DNA from: Gracilibacillus dipsosauri
Lineage (GTDB): Bacteria; Bacillota; Bacilli; Bacillales; Amphibacillaceae
Direction: 5' to 3'
Length of the DNA: 64,000 nt
Assembly (NCBI RefSeq): GCF_003176895.1
Contig: NZ_QGTD01000005.1
Coordinates: 434,001-498,000, forward strand
In this document: positions 25,719 to 33,569 of the stretch, piece by piece
Position numbering within the stretch: position 1 is the stretch's first letter
Layout: every line of letters begins with the position of its first letter
Notes under the pieces: model-generated
Database searches by the model: none
What the model was told of the DNA's origin: nothing
What the model saw: the letters and a program-made list of their open reading frames with translations, nothing else
Translations under genes and position numbers: made by a program

Positions 25719-26834
25719 TCAAATGGAATAAATAAAATCCATGATAAATGGTAATGCTGCACCAACTGGAACTCCATTTTTTGGGGAACGGCTTAGATGA
25801 ACAAATGATTCTTTGCTTGGAAATGCTGCCTGTTTTCTTATTTTGTCATGAAGGATGTCAATATCTTGTTCGATTAAATATGGAGAAAGATGGCCACCGA
25901 GAATAACTTCTCGATCAATGACTTGATGAACATTACCAATCGAGAAAGCTAGATGCTTTAAAAAGTCATCCCATCTTAACACATAGCTTGTCACCCCTTC
26001 ACGCAGCTCTGAGAAAAAGCTGTCTAGTGTTTCCTCTTCTCGCAAAAGCGCACTGACTGAACAAAAGGTTTCCATACAACCTTTTTTACCACAATAGCAA
26101 GGAGGACCATTAGGGTCAATGGTCATATGCTCTACCGTGCCACTATAGCCTTCATTACCCATTTCAATCTGGTTATGAATAATAATAGCCCCACCAAGAT
26201 GCATGCCAATAGATAAATAAATGGCATCACCAATATCGTTCCTGATCCATAGCTCTGTTGTTGCAGCACATTTGGCGTCATGCAAAAATCTACACGGGTA
26301 ATCTAAATAAGTAGAAAACCTTTCGATTCTTAAACCAGTACAATCCAAAATCTTTCCATAAATAATTTCCTTACCATCTTTAGTAGTCAATGCCTGTACC
26401 GCAAAGCCAATGCCTAGTACCTGCTCTTTTGAAACTTCTAATGAATCGATAAAGGCTTTTACTTTATTACATAATGTGCGGAAATAATGATCCTCTTGAG
26501 CAAAACGGAGAGAAAACTCGGTTTCTTGAAAAACATGACCTAGTAAGTTGACCGCTAGCATTCTAATGGAGTTTCGTTGAATTTCTACCCCTATGCTAAT
26601 ACGTGCTTCTGGTCGGAGTGCATAAGCCGTAGCTCTACGTCCAACAGAAGATTGGAATTGTCCACTTTTTTCAATCAATTGCTCCTTTTCTAGCTTCACG
26701 AGATTTTGTGTGATTGTAGGTAAGCTTAATTGTAACTGATGAGCAATTTCTTGCTTCGAAAGCTTTTCATTATGATAGATCAAATGAAAAATGGCGGAAT
26801 AATTACTGTTTTTAATATCTTTGAATGTGACCAT
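25719..26834 (-). CDS. ROK-family transcriptional repressor (NagC/XylR type)
   Basis: Two close ATGs exist; 26834 has GAGG eight bases upstream and is preferred over 26840. The 371-residue protein has a winged helix (KLSKQEIAHQLQLSLPTITQ at about residues 22-41) followed by a ROK sugar-kinase-like domain with the zinc motif CYCGKKGCMETFCS near residue 245 and sugar-site residues GHLSPYL-type. Such regulators release DNA on binding a sugar or sugar phosphate. Three palindromic sites in the divergent intergenic region are likely operators for this gene and for the SDR/symporter pair. Confidence 0.9.
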   Translation of the reverse strand: MVTFKDIKNSNYSAIFHLIYHNEKLSKQEIAHQLQLSLPTITQNLVKLEKEQLIEKSGQFQSSVGRRATAYALRPEARISIGVEIQRNSIRMLAVNLLGHVFQETEFSLRFAQEDHYFRTLCNKVKAFIDSLEVSKEQVLGIGFAVQALTTKDGKEIIYGKILDCTGLRIERFSTYLDYPCRFLHDAKCAATTELWIRNDIGDAIYLSIGMHLGGAIIIHNQIEMGNEGYSGTVEHMTIDPNGPPCYCGKKGCMETFCSVSALLREEETLDSFFSELREGVTSYVLRWDDFLKHLAFSIGNVHQVIDREVILGGHLSPYLIEQDIDILHDKIRKQAAFPSKESFVHLSRSPKNGVPVGAALPFIMDFIYSI

Positions 26835-26858
26835 ATACATAACCTCATTAAATCAATA

Positions 26859-26872
26859 TATTTTATAAAATA
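26859..26872. promoter_or_regulatory. ROK operator copy 1
   Basis: TATTTTATAAAATA is a perfect 14-bp palindrome just upstream of the ROK gene start, in position to mediate autoregulation. Confidence 0.6.
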
Positions 26873-26942
26873 ATTTTCTTTAAATATAGCACACGAATCA
26901 TGACTAGCTCAAAAATTTGCTAATAGAAGGAAAAATTTAATG

Positions 26943-26971
26943 TTGACGTTTTCATTATTGCGTTTTATTAT
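26943..26971 (+). promoter_or_regulatory. Promoter of the SDR-symporter operon
   Basis: TTGACG (26943-26948) and TATTAT (26966-26971) are exactly 17 bases apart. The predicted start near 26978 abuts the operator cluster. Confidence 0.7.
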
Positions 26972-26978
26972 ATAAATA

Positions 26979-27005
26979 TATTTTATAAAACTATTTTACA
27001 AAATA
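26979..27005. promoter_or_regulatory. ROK operator copies 2 and 3
   Basis: TATTTTATAAAA (26979-26990) is followed at once by TATTTTACAAAATA (26992-27005), near-copies of the palindrome beside the ROK gene. They lie at the start point of the SDR promoter, which fits repression by the divergent ROK protein. Confidence 0.6.
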
Positions 27006-27030
27006 CATTAACAAAAGAGAGGTTTTACAC

Positions 27031-27807
27031 ATGGGAATTATCGAAAAAATGCGACTGGATGGTAAAAAGATCTTTGTAACAGGGGGAGCTCGTGGAATTG
27101 GCAAAAGTGTTGCAACTGCTTTTGCCGAGGCAGGGGCGGATATTGCCATCGTAGATTTAGATATCAAGGAAGCAACAAAGACAGCGGAAGAAATTAGTAC
27201 AACTAATGGAACAAGGGCCATTGCAATCGAAGCCGATGTTACCAAGCCTGATGATGTTAACCACATGATGGATCAGTTTCTTCAAGCATTCGGGCGCTTG
27301 GACGTTGCTTTTTGTAATGCTGGAATTTGTATCAATGCCCCTGCAGAGGATATGAGCTTTGAACAGTGGAAAAAGGTAATCGATATTAATCTAACAGGGG
27401 TATTTCTCAGCGCCCAGGCTGCTGGCAAGATCATGCTCGAACAAGGTGGTGGCTCCATTATTAATACAGCATCGATGTCTGCTCATATCGTGAACCATCC
27501 ACAACCTCAATGTGCCTACAATGCGTCTAAAGCAGGTGTGATTCAACTAACCAAATCACTTGCGGTGGAATGGGCTACTAGAAATGTACGAGTGAATTCG
27601 ATAAGTCCAGGATATATGGGAACAGAGCTTACTCTAAACTCCCCCAGTCTACAGCCATTAATTAAACAGTGGAATGAAATGACGCCAACGAAGAGGATGG
27701 GAAAACCTGAGGAATTACAATCCATCTGTGTTTATCTTGCGGGAGATACTAGTAGCTTTACAACAGGATCGGATTTTGTCGTAGATGGTGGTTTTACAAG
27801 CATTTAA
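27031..27807 (+). CDS. Short-chain dehydrogenase/reductase (sugar/polyol type)
   Basis: This 258-residue classical SDR has the nucleotide-binding motif TGGARGIG (residues 17-24), the CNAG variant of NNAG, catalytic Ser in NTASMSAHIV, YNASK (Tyr near 161) and a C-terminal FVVDGGFTSI. An acidic residue after strand 2 (VDLD) suggests NAD(H) preference. It resembles sorbose reductase, arabinitol and gluconate dehydrogenases. It sits between a ROK repressor and a GPH sugar symporter, so it most likely interconverts an imported sugar or polyol; the exact substrate is unknown. Confidence 0.85.
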   Translation: MGIIEKMRLDGKKIFVTGGARGIGKSVATAFAEAGADIAIVDLDIKEATKTAEEISTTNGTRAIAIEADVTKPDDVNHMMDQFLQAFGRLDVAFCNAGICINAPAEDMSFEQWKKVIDINLTGVFLSAQAAGKIMLEQGGGSIINTASMSAHIVNHPQPQCAYNASKAGVIQLTKSLAVEWATRNVRVNSISPGYMGTELTLNSPSLQPLIKQWNEMTPTKRMGKPEELQSICVYLAGDTSSFTTGSDFVVDGGFTSI

Positions 27808-27839
27808 GCTTAGATAATATTCGATAAGGATGTGAGGAA

Positions 27840-29201
27840 ATGGGGAAATGGAACAAAAGAATCGGATATGGTGTAGGGGATTTAGGCTGTAATCTCGTTT
27901 TTAGTACGATGGCATCTTACTTAATGTTTTTTTACACAGATGTTTTCGGGATTACCGCAGCTGCTGCTGGTACATTAATGCTCGTTACCAAAATAATCGA
28001 TGCCTTAACAGATACTGGCATGGGGCTCATTGTAGATAGGACAAAAACACGATGGGGACAGGGCAGACCATATTTCTTAATCGGCGCCCTTCCGTTTGCC
28101 ATCTTTACGGTTTTAACTTTTATTGTACCTGATTTTAATATGACCGGAAAAATCATCTGGGCATATGTTACCTATTGCCTGTTAAGTACTGCTTATACGG
28201 TGGTCAATATTCCGTTAAATACGATTGTTCCTAGACTAACCTCTGATAATCATGAAAGAAATGTGTTGGTGACCTCTCGGATGATTTTCGCGCTTATTGG
28301 AACCGCTTTAGTGATGTCGATTACAATGCCACTAGTCGAATTATTCGGTCAAGGTAATATGCAAAAAGGGTTCTTAATCACCATGAGTATGTATGGATTG
28401 ATTGCGATGCTGTTATTTGTGTATACATTTACTAATACAAAAGAGGTAGTCCCTCCTTCCGTGACACCAGGAAAATCGTCTATTTTACAAGACTTAAAGG
28501 GATTAACTGGCCAAACGATTATTTTTTTAGTGATCAATTTCCTGTATTTCGGTTTGTTTGTTATTCGAAATACGACCGTTATCTATTATTTTACCTATAA
28601 CCTTGGTCGGACAGAATGGTTAACATTTGTTGGGCTATTCGGAATTCTATCTGGCTTACCTATGCTATTTGTCCTACCATGGCTCCAGAAGAAGATGTCT
28701 AAGAAAAGTGTGCTCATATTAAGTGCTGTCATCTACATCATTGGCGATTTACTAATCTTTCTCGGAAAGCCATCTCCTAGTCTATTAATTGTTGGTCTAG
28801 CCATAACTGGTCTCGGGATCTATGGAATCTTTGGTAGTACCTTCGCAATTCAGCCAGATGTAATTGACTACTCTGAATATAAGAAAAACCGTAGTATTGC
28901 TGGTATGATTGCAGCATTTCAAGGCTTTTTCGTTAAAGGAAGTATGGGGCTTGCCAGTGCTTTCATTGGATTATTATTAAGCATGGGTGGCTATGTTCCT
29001 AACGTGGAACAAACCACTATCGCCCTTCAATATATTGAAATTAGCTTTATATGGACACCTATCGTCATTTGCTTACTCATTATAGGTGTCATGTACTTCT
29101 ATCATTTGGATCATAAGCGAGCAGAAATGGATGTGGAGCTAGAACATAGACGTTCTTTAACCGAGAAGGCGATGATGAAGGAAAATATGACGATGCAATA
29201 A
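27840..29201 (+). CDS. GPH-family sugar:cation symporter
   Basis: The 453-residue, 12-helix transporter belongs to the glycoside-pentoside-hexuronide:cation symporter family. Family marks are IGYGVGDLGCNLVF at the N-terminus, TDVFGI, DALTDTGMGLIVDRTKTRWG with the conserved acidic cation-site residues at about residues 55-75, GRPYFLIGALPF and QPDVIDYSEY. It couples sodium or proton influx to sugar uptake at the membrane. The ATG follows GGATGTGAGG, 32 bases after the SDR gene, indicating an operon controlled by the ROK repressor. The substrate is not determined. Confidence 0.9.
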   Translation: MGKWNKRIGYGVGDLGCNLVFSTMASYLMFFYTDVFGITAAAAGTLMLVTKIIDALTDTGMGLIVDRTKTRWGQGRPYFLIGALPFAIFTVLTFIVPDFNMTGKIIWAYVTYCLLSTAYTVVNIPLNTIVPRLTSDNHERNVLVTSRMIFALIGTALVMSITMPLVELFGQGNMQKGFLITMSMYGLIAMLLFVYTFTNTKEVVPPSVTPGKSSILQDLKGLTGQTIIFLVINFLYFGLFVIRNTTVIYYFTYNLGRTEWLTFVGLFGILSGLPMLFVLPWLQKKMSKKSVLILSAVIYIIGDLLIFLGKPSPSLLIVGLAITGLGIYGIFGSTFAIQPDVIDYSEYKKNRSIAGMIAAFQGFFVKGSMGLASAFIGLLLSMGGYVPNVEQTTIALQYIEISFIWTPIVICLLIIGVMYFYHLDHKRAEMDVELEHRRSLTEKAMMKENMTMQ

Positions 29202-29230
29202 CGAGAAAAGGCACTGCCTTTTCTCGTTTT
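29202..29230 (+). terminator. Terminator of the SDR-symporter operon
   Basis: CGAGAAAAGGCA and GCCTTTTCTCG form a strong stem immediately after the stop, ending in TTTTATTT. Confidence 0.85.
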
Positions 29231-29310
29231 ATTTAGGTAATTTGTACCAAAAAGCAAAAAACGATTCAGAATGCTCATGTTTCCTTTGAAATGATATGTT
29301 AATCTAAAAA

Positions 29311-29344
29311 TGACCACTGAGTTCTACATAAAACTAATTGGTCA
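29311..29344. promoter_or_regulatory. Inverted repeat upstream of the ferredoxin gene
   Basis: TGACCA (29311-29316) and TGGTCA (29339-29344) are inverted half-sites 22 bases apart, just ahead of the ferredoxin ribosome site. They may bind the TetR regulator encoded past the P450; spacing is wide, so this is a weak suggestion. Confidence 0.3.
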
Positions 29345-29368
29345 CTTTAGTTGATGGGAGGTTTTAAA

Positions 29369-29602
29369 TTGCCAACATATGCAGTGGTGGATAAGGAGAC
29401 TTGTATTGGCTGTGGAAATTGTGAAGGAATAGCTCCAGATGTATTTGATTTTGACGATGAGGGATTAGCATTTGTTAAGCTTGATAACAACCAAGGCAAA
29501 AAGCAGATTCCAACCGATCATATGGAGGATCTAATCGAAGCTACAGGGTTATGCCCAACAGATTCTGTAAAGTTGTCCGAGCTACCATTTAATCAAAAAT
29601 AG
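29369..29602 (+). CDS. [4Fe-4S] ferredoxin
   Basis: The TTG at 29369 follows GGGAGG with ideal spacing and gives 77 residues. The cluster motif CIGCGNCEGIAPDVF supplies three cysteines and the CPTDSV segment near the C-terminus supplies the fourth; a single cubane is expected. The fold and length match Bacillus Fer-type ferredoxins that serve P450s. It lies 16 bases before a P450 gene on the same strand and is the obvious electron donor to it. No ferredoxin reductase is present in the window. Confidence 0.9.
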   Translation: MPTYAVVDKETCIGCGNCEGIAPDVFDFDDEGLAFVKLDNNQGKKQIPTDHMEDLIEATGLCPTDSVKLSELPFNQK

Positions 29603-29618
29603 AAGGGAGTTACCTTAT

Positions 29619-30851
29619 ATGGCAGTGGAAGTCATTTCATTAAAGGAAATCACCAAATTCCAATCACGTGCGGAGGAGTTTTTTCCAATCAAATGGTACC
29701 AAGAAATGCTAGAAAATTCCCCTGTTTATTATGATGAGGCAACAAACACCTGGCATGTTTTTAAGCACAAGGATGTATTAGAGGTACTTACGAATTATGA
29801 GTATTTTTCAAGTGTCGGTACGAGAACGACGATTCCTGTTGGTGCGGATAACAAAGAAGGTTCACTACCAGAAAAAACAAATATCAATTTCGTTGACCCA
29901 CCTGATCATCGAAAAAGACGCTCCTTATTATCTGCTGCATTCACACCAAGAAGTTTAAAAAATTGGGAACCTCAAATCCAACAAATTACAGATGAGCTAG
30001 TCGATCAGATGAAAACAAAGTCTACTGTTGATTTGGTTAATGACCTGGCTGCTCCTTTACCTAGCATCGTCATCACTGATTTATTCGGTATTCCCATTCA
30101 TGATAGAATGCAATTTAAAGAATGGGTCGACATCCTTTTTCAGCCAATTGATACAACCAAAAAAGCGGAAAGTGAATGGAAGAAGCAAGAAGCAGCAAAA
30201 GCATATTATCAATACCTTTATCCTATTGTCGTCAGCAAAAGAGAAAATTTAGCTGATGATATAATCTCTGATCTGATCAGAGCAGAAGTTGACGGAGAAA
30301 GGTTTACAGATGATGAGATTATTAGAACCACCATGTTGCTTTTAGGGGCAGGTGTAGAAACAACGAGCCATTTACTTGCCAATACCTTCTACTCGATACT
30401 TTATGATGATACTTCTGTTTATCAGGAATTAAGAGAGAACCTGGATCTTGTTCCGAAGGCAGTTGAAGAAATGCTCCGATATCGTTTTCACTCTTCCAAA
30501 AGAGATCGTACAGTAAAGAAGGACAATCATTTATTAGGTCATGATTTAAAAAAAGGAGATGTTGTCGTTGCATGGATGAGTGCAGCGAATTTGGATGGAG
30601 ATGTATTTGAAAATCCTTTTACATTAGATATTCACAGACCGAACAATGTAAAGCATCTAACCTTTGGTAAGGGTCCCCATTTCTGTTTAGGTGCACCACT
30701 TGCTCGATTAGAAGCAAAAATTGCATTAACGACCTTTTTACAGGCATTTAGTCGGATCGAAGCGATTCCGACCTTTGACCTAGAGAAAAATTTAACAGAT
30801 TCCGCAACGGGACAATCTTTACTATATTTACCTGCTAGGATATATTCATAA
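29619..30851 (+). CDS. Cytochrome P450 (CYP109/CYP107-like), ferredoxin-linked
   Basis: This 410-residue soluble bacterial P450 has the I-helix acid/alcohol pair in LLGAGVETTSHLL (about residue 245), the ExxR motif in EEMLRYR, and the haem loop FGKGPHFCLGAPLAR with thiolate Cys356. Overall it looks like the CYP109 (YjiB)/CYP107 branch, which hydroxylates fatty acids, steroids or terpenoids. The upstream ferredoxin gene in the same operon marks it as a redox-partner-dependent monooxygenase, unlike the CYP152 enzyme 4 kb away. The natural substrate cannot be assigned. Confidence 0.9.
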   Translation: MAVEVISLKEITKFQSRAEEFFPIKWYQEMLENSPVYYDEATNTWHVFKHKDVLEVLTNYEYFSSVGTRTTIPVGADNKEGSLPEKTNINFVDPPDHRKRRSLLSAAFTPRSLKNWEPQIQQITDELVDQMKTKSTVDLVNDLAAPLPSIVITDLFGIPIHDRMQFKEWVDILFQPIDTTKKAESEWKKQEAAKAYYQYLYPIVVSKRENLADDIISDLIRAEVDGERFTDDEIIRTTMLLLGAGVETTSHLLANTFYSILYDDTSVYQELRENLDLVPKAVEEMLRYRFHSSKRDRTVKKDNHLLGHDLKKGDVVVAWMSAANLDGDVFENPFTLDIHRPNNVKHLTFGKGPHFCLGAPLARLEAKIALTTFLQAFSRIEAIPTFDLEKNLTDSATGQSLLYLPARIYS

Positions 30852-30863
30852 ATTAGATGGGAA

Positions 30864-30887
30864 GGGCCAAATATTTATTTGGCTCTT
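30864..30887. terminator. Bidirectional terminator between the P450 and TetR genes
   Basis: GGGCCAAATA and ATTTGGCTC form a stem around TTT, followed by TTTTCTCT on the plus strand. It overlaps the last codons of the convergent tetR gene. Confidence 0.65.
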
Positions 30888-31786
30888 TTCTCTAATTGTA
30901 GGTTTTCTTCTAGCTTTAATCTCGTAGCTTCGATTTCCGTAATATCACCAAGGTTATGTAGCATGCCTCTTAAGATAACCGATCTTGGCTGCATACTAAT
31001 TAATTCTTGTTCCATAATGGCTAAGGTTTCGATTGCTTCGGCTCGCTTTTCGCTTGATATGGCTAAGCTGTTCAATTCTTGCTTTAATTGTTTGATCAAA
31101 TGAAGCGGGTGTTCTTTTTCTTCTACATTTTCTTGTAAATATAAGGACCATAAATTCTCGTTGATGAGCGGTTCATCGTTATTTGCCAGCATGCCCTTGA
31201 GAATATAATCGATTTGTGTAAAAAGTTTATGAACGATTTTATGAACATCCAACGGGAAATGCTTCCAATAGATTAACTCGATATACTGTCTTATCATTCC
31301 CATTAATAAAAAGGCACCATCTGATACAAATGGTTGGATTTTGTCCCCATATATTCTCAATAAATACTGCTCTGTCCATTTAATTTGAGCGATATTTTGC
31401 TGATGTAAATATGGAGAAATTTTATTAGATGCTAATTCAAAAAGATCTCGACTTTGTAACCGATAAAACTCATGATGGTTCATATAGTGTTTGATTTTTA
31501 TTTCGAGCTCCTTCCTGAATTTTTCAGTGGTCGTGAGCGTCGCATCTAATTCGACCTGAGCAATTTCATCCTCGATACTTTGGAAATAATGCTGAAGGAT
31601 GTTCAATAGCAGGTCTTCTTTTGATTTAAAGTACACATATAAGCTACCCTTTGACACACCACAAACATCCGCCACTTCCTGCATCGAGATTCGATGATAG
31701 TTTTTCGTTGAAAAAAGCTTCCTTGCTGTGATTAGTATGTGCTTTTCCTTGTCGACATCTTTTCGTCTCATTTTTAAAGCCTCCAC
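30875..31786 (-). CDS. TetR/AcrR-family regulator
   Basis: The 303 residues begin with a TetR helix-turn-helix (ARKLFSTKNYHRISMQEVAD, then CGVSKGSLYVYFKSKEDLLL, residues about 20-65). The C-terminal domain is long and helical, with a coiled-coil-like end (RAEAIETLAIMEQELISMQP). It is 16 bases after the CoA-disulfide reductase gene on the same strand and convergent with the ferredoxin-P450 operon, so either could be its target. The ligand is unknown. Confidence 0.85.
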   Translation of the reverse strand: MEALKMRRKDVDKEKHILITARKLFSTKNYHRISMQEVADVCGVSKGSLYVYFKSKEDLLLNILQHYFQSIEDEIAQVELDATLTTTEKFRKELEIKIKHYMNHHEFYRLQSRDLFELASNKISPYLHQQNIAQIKWTEQYLLRIYGDKIQPFVSDGAFLLMGMIRQYIELIYWKHFPLDVHKIVHKLFTQIDYILKGMLANNDEPLINENLWSLYLQENVEEKEHPLHLIKQLKQELNSLAISSEKRAEAIETLAIMEQELISMQPRSVILRGMLHNLGDITEIEATRLKLEENLQLEKRAK

Positions 31787-31802
31787 TTAAACTCAAAGCC
31801 TG

Positions 31803-33131
31803 TTATATTTTTCTTGCCATTTGCTGTAATGGATCCCACACACCATTATAAGGTGGTGCATAGGCAAGATCTAGATCGAGTAGCTGTTTGACTGTCATTT
31901 TATTATATAAAGCTGTTGCTAAAACATCAATGCGTTTATCGACACCTTTTTTACCAATCACTTGTCCACCAAGTAAGGCATAGCTGTTTTTATCATAGAT
32001 AAGCTTGATATGTAGGGTTTCCCCATCAGGGTAATATCCTGCTTGATTGTTTGCCTCTAACACTTCCACAGCATAGGGAAGCTTTAAATGGTTTGCTTCT
32101 TTTTCTGTTAATCCTGTGCGGCCTAGAGTCAGGTCAAAAAACTTTATGATGGATGTTCCGACAATTCCTTTAAATGTCAACGGATTTCCGGCCATATTTG
32201 CACCAGCAATTCGTCCTTGCTTATTAGCAGTTGTTCCAAGCGGAATGTGGTCATCTAATTGCTTCACGCGATGATACTGTATAGCACAATCGCCCGCTGC
32301 ATATATATGAGGGATGGAGGTCTGCATATAGGCATTTACATGAATCGCCCCTTGTGCGTTCATATGAATGGCAGAATTTTGTAAAAAATCGGTATTTGGT
32401 TTCACACCAACGCTTAAGAGCACTAAGTCAGTGGAATAGCTCCCTTTATTGGTAATGACGGTATTCACTCTTTTGTCTCCAGAAAAACCTTCTACTTCCT
32501 CACCTAGTATTAAGGAAATTTGGTGCTTTTCTGCCTCTTGATGGATAATCGTTGCCATATCCAGATCAAAGATTGTTGCTAGCTGATCGCTACGTTGGAT
32601 GAGTGTCACGTTCTTACCAAGCGAATGAAAGCTTTCTGCCATTTCTAAACCGACATACCCTCCTCCAACGATAGTTACATTCTTAATTTTGTTATTTAAA
32701 TCTTGGAGTATGGCTTTTGTGTCTATTAATGTCTTTAATGGATGTATTCCATCAAGCTCTATCCCCTTCCAATTAGGGAGAACGGGATCAGATCCTGTCG
32801 CAATCAGTAAACGATCATAGTCTATTTCAAGAGCCGTGCCTGTCTTTAGTTGAACTCCATATACTTTTTTCTTTTTTTCATCAACATGGATTACTTCTGT
32901 AAAAGTTCTAGCATCTATCCCATATTTCTCTCTAAAGGTTTCCACAGTTCTTGCAATCACCTTATCTATATCTGGTACGACGCCATTAATAACATATGGC
33001 AGTCCACATTGCCCATACGAATAATCCTGCCCACGTTCTAATACCGTAATCTTAGCTTTCGAATCTGTCCGCGTGATTTCCATTGCAGCACTCATCCCTG
33101 CAGCAACTCCACCAATAATGACATATCGCAT
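31803..33131 (-). CDS. cdr: CoA-disulfide reductase (pyridine nucleotide-disulfide oxidoreductase)
   Basis: The ATG at 33131 follows GGGGGC and gives 442 residues starting MRYVIIGGVAAGMSAAMEIT, the FAD Rossmann motif. A single active-site cysteine, Cys42, in YSYGQCGLPY is typical of CoADR/NADH oxidase-type enzymes; the NAD(P)H motif VTIVGGGYVGLEMAESF and the FAD motif IYAAGDCA follow. It reduces CoA disulfide (or CoA-persulfide/polysulfide) with NAD(P)H in the cytosol. There is no fused rhodanese domain. It lies 16 bases after a tiny zinc-ribbon gene and upstream of tetR in one apparent operon. Confidence 0.85.
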   Translation of the reverse strand: MRYVIIGGVAAGMSAAMEITRTDSKAKITVLERGQDYSYGQCGLPYVINGVVPDIDKVIARTVETFREKYGIDARTFTEVIHVDEKKKKVYGVQLKTGTALEIDYDRLLIATGSDPVLPNWKGIELDGIHPLKTLIDTKAILQDLNNKIKNVTIVGGGYVGLEMAESFHSLGKNVTLIQRSDQLATIFDLDMATIIHQEAEKHQISLILGEEVEGFSGDKRVNTVITNKGSYSTDLVLLSVGVKPNTDFLQNSAIHMNAQGAIHVNAYMQTSIPHIYAAGDCAIQYHRVKQLDDHIPLGTTANKQGRIAGANMAGNPLTFKGIVGTSIIKFFDLTLGRTGLTEKEANHLKLPYAVEVLEANNQAGYYPDGETLHIKLIYDKNSYALLGGQVIGKKGVDKRIDVLATALYNKMTVKQLLDLDLAYAPPYNGVWDPLQQMARKI

Positions 33132-33147
33132 CAAGCGTGCCCCCTTT

Positions 33148-33279
33148 TTAATTTTCCAGTAATTCTTCACTACAGGATGGACAGAGGAGCTTATTATTTT
33201 CATTGGTTCCATCTAAAAATCCATCCCTACAATATACCGTCTCTCCACATGCCAAGCATTCGCCTACGATCTCTTCCAA
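33148..33279 (-). CDS. Tiny zinc-ribbon-like protein (43 aa)
   Basis: A TTG at 33279, with CGGAGGG seven bases upstream, opens 43 codons. The product carries two CxxC pairs (ECLACGE near residues 7-11 with a further Cys at 17, and LCPSCSEE near residues 33-36), the spacing expected of a small zinc ribbon. It ends 16 bases before the CoA-disulfide reductase start, so the two are probably cotranslated. I recognise no named family; a role as zinc- or thiol-responsive partner is speculative. Confidence 0.6.
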   Translation of the reverse strand: MEEIVGECLACGETVYCRDGFLDGTNENNKLLCPSCSEELLEN

Positions 33280-33403
33280 GATATTGTCCCTCCGTTCTTT
33301 AAAAGATATTTTTAAAGATTGTAGCATATTTGTTTTGTTTATCCTAATGGAGAGATGAAGGTGGTTGGAGATTTTGGGAGTGGGCGAGCTTTTGGAGCTA
33401 TTG

Positions 33404-33526
33404 TTTATTTTTGCGAGCGGTGTGGATTTTTTTGCAGTTGCTGCTTTATTTTTGCGAGTGGAGCGACTTTTTTTGCAGCTACTGCTTTATTTTTGCGAGT
33501 GGAGCGACTTTTTTTGCAACTAATAA
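33404..33526. repeat. 41-bp tandem repeat, three copies
   Basis: Units start at 33404, 33445 and 33486, each opening TTTATTTTTGCGAG and continuing TGGAGCGAC-T7-GCA. Copies 2 and 3 are nearly identical and copy 1 is more diverged. Because 41 is not a multiple of three and all frames break, it is not a protein repeat. It fills the spacer between the 5'-nucleotidase terminator and the zinc-ribbon gene. Confidence 0.85.
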
Positions 33527-33566
33527 AAAACGAAGGGAGCATATCACTTTAGCCCTTCGCTTTTTT
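33527..33566 (-). terminator. Terminator of the 5'-nucleotidase gene
   Basis: CGAAGGG (33531-33537) and CCCTTCG (33553-33559) form a stem; on the minus strand it ends in TTTTTTATTAG. Confidence 0.8.
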
Positions 33567-33569
33567 CTA

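Noticed and set aside
33404-33526. Possible CRISPR or protein repeat
   Set aside because: There are no spacers and the 41-base period breaks every frame.
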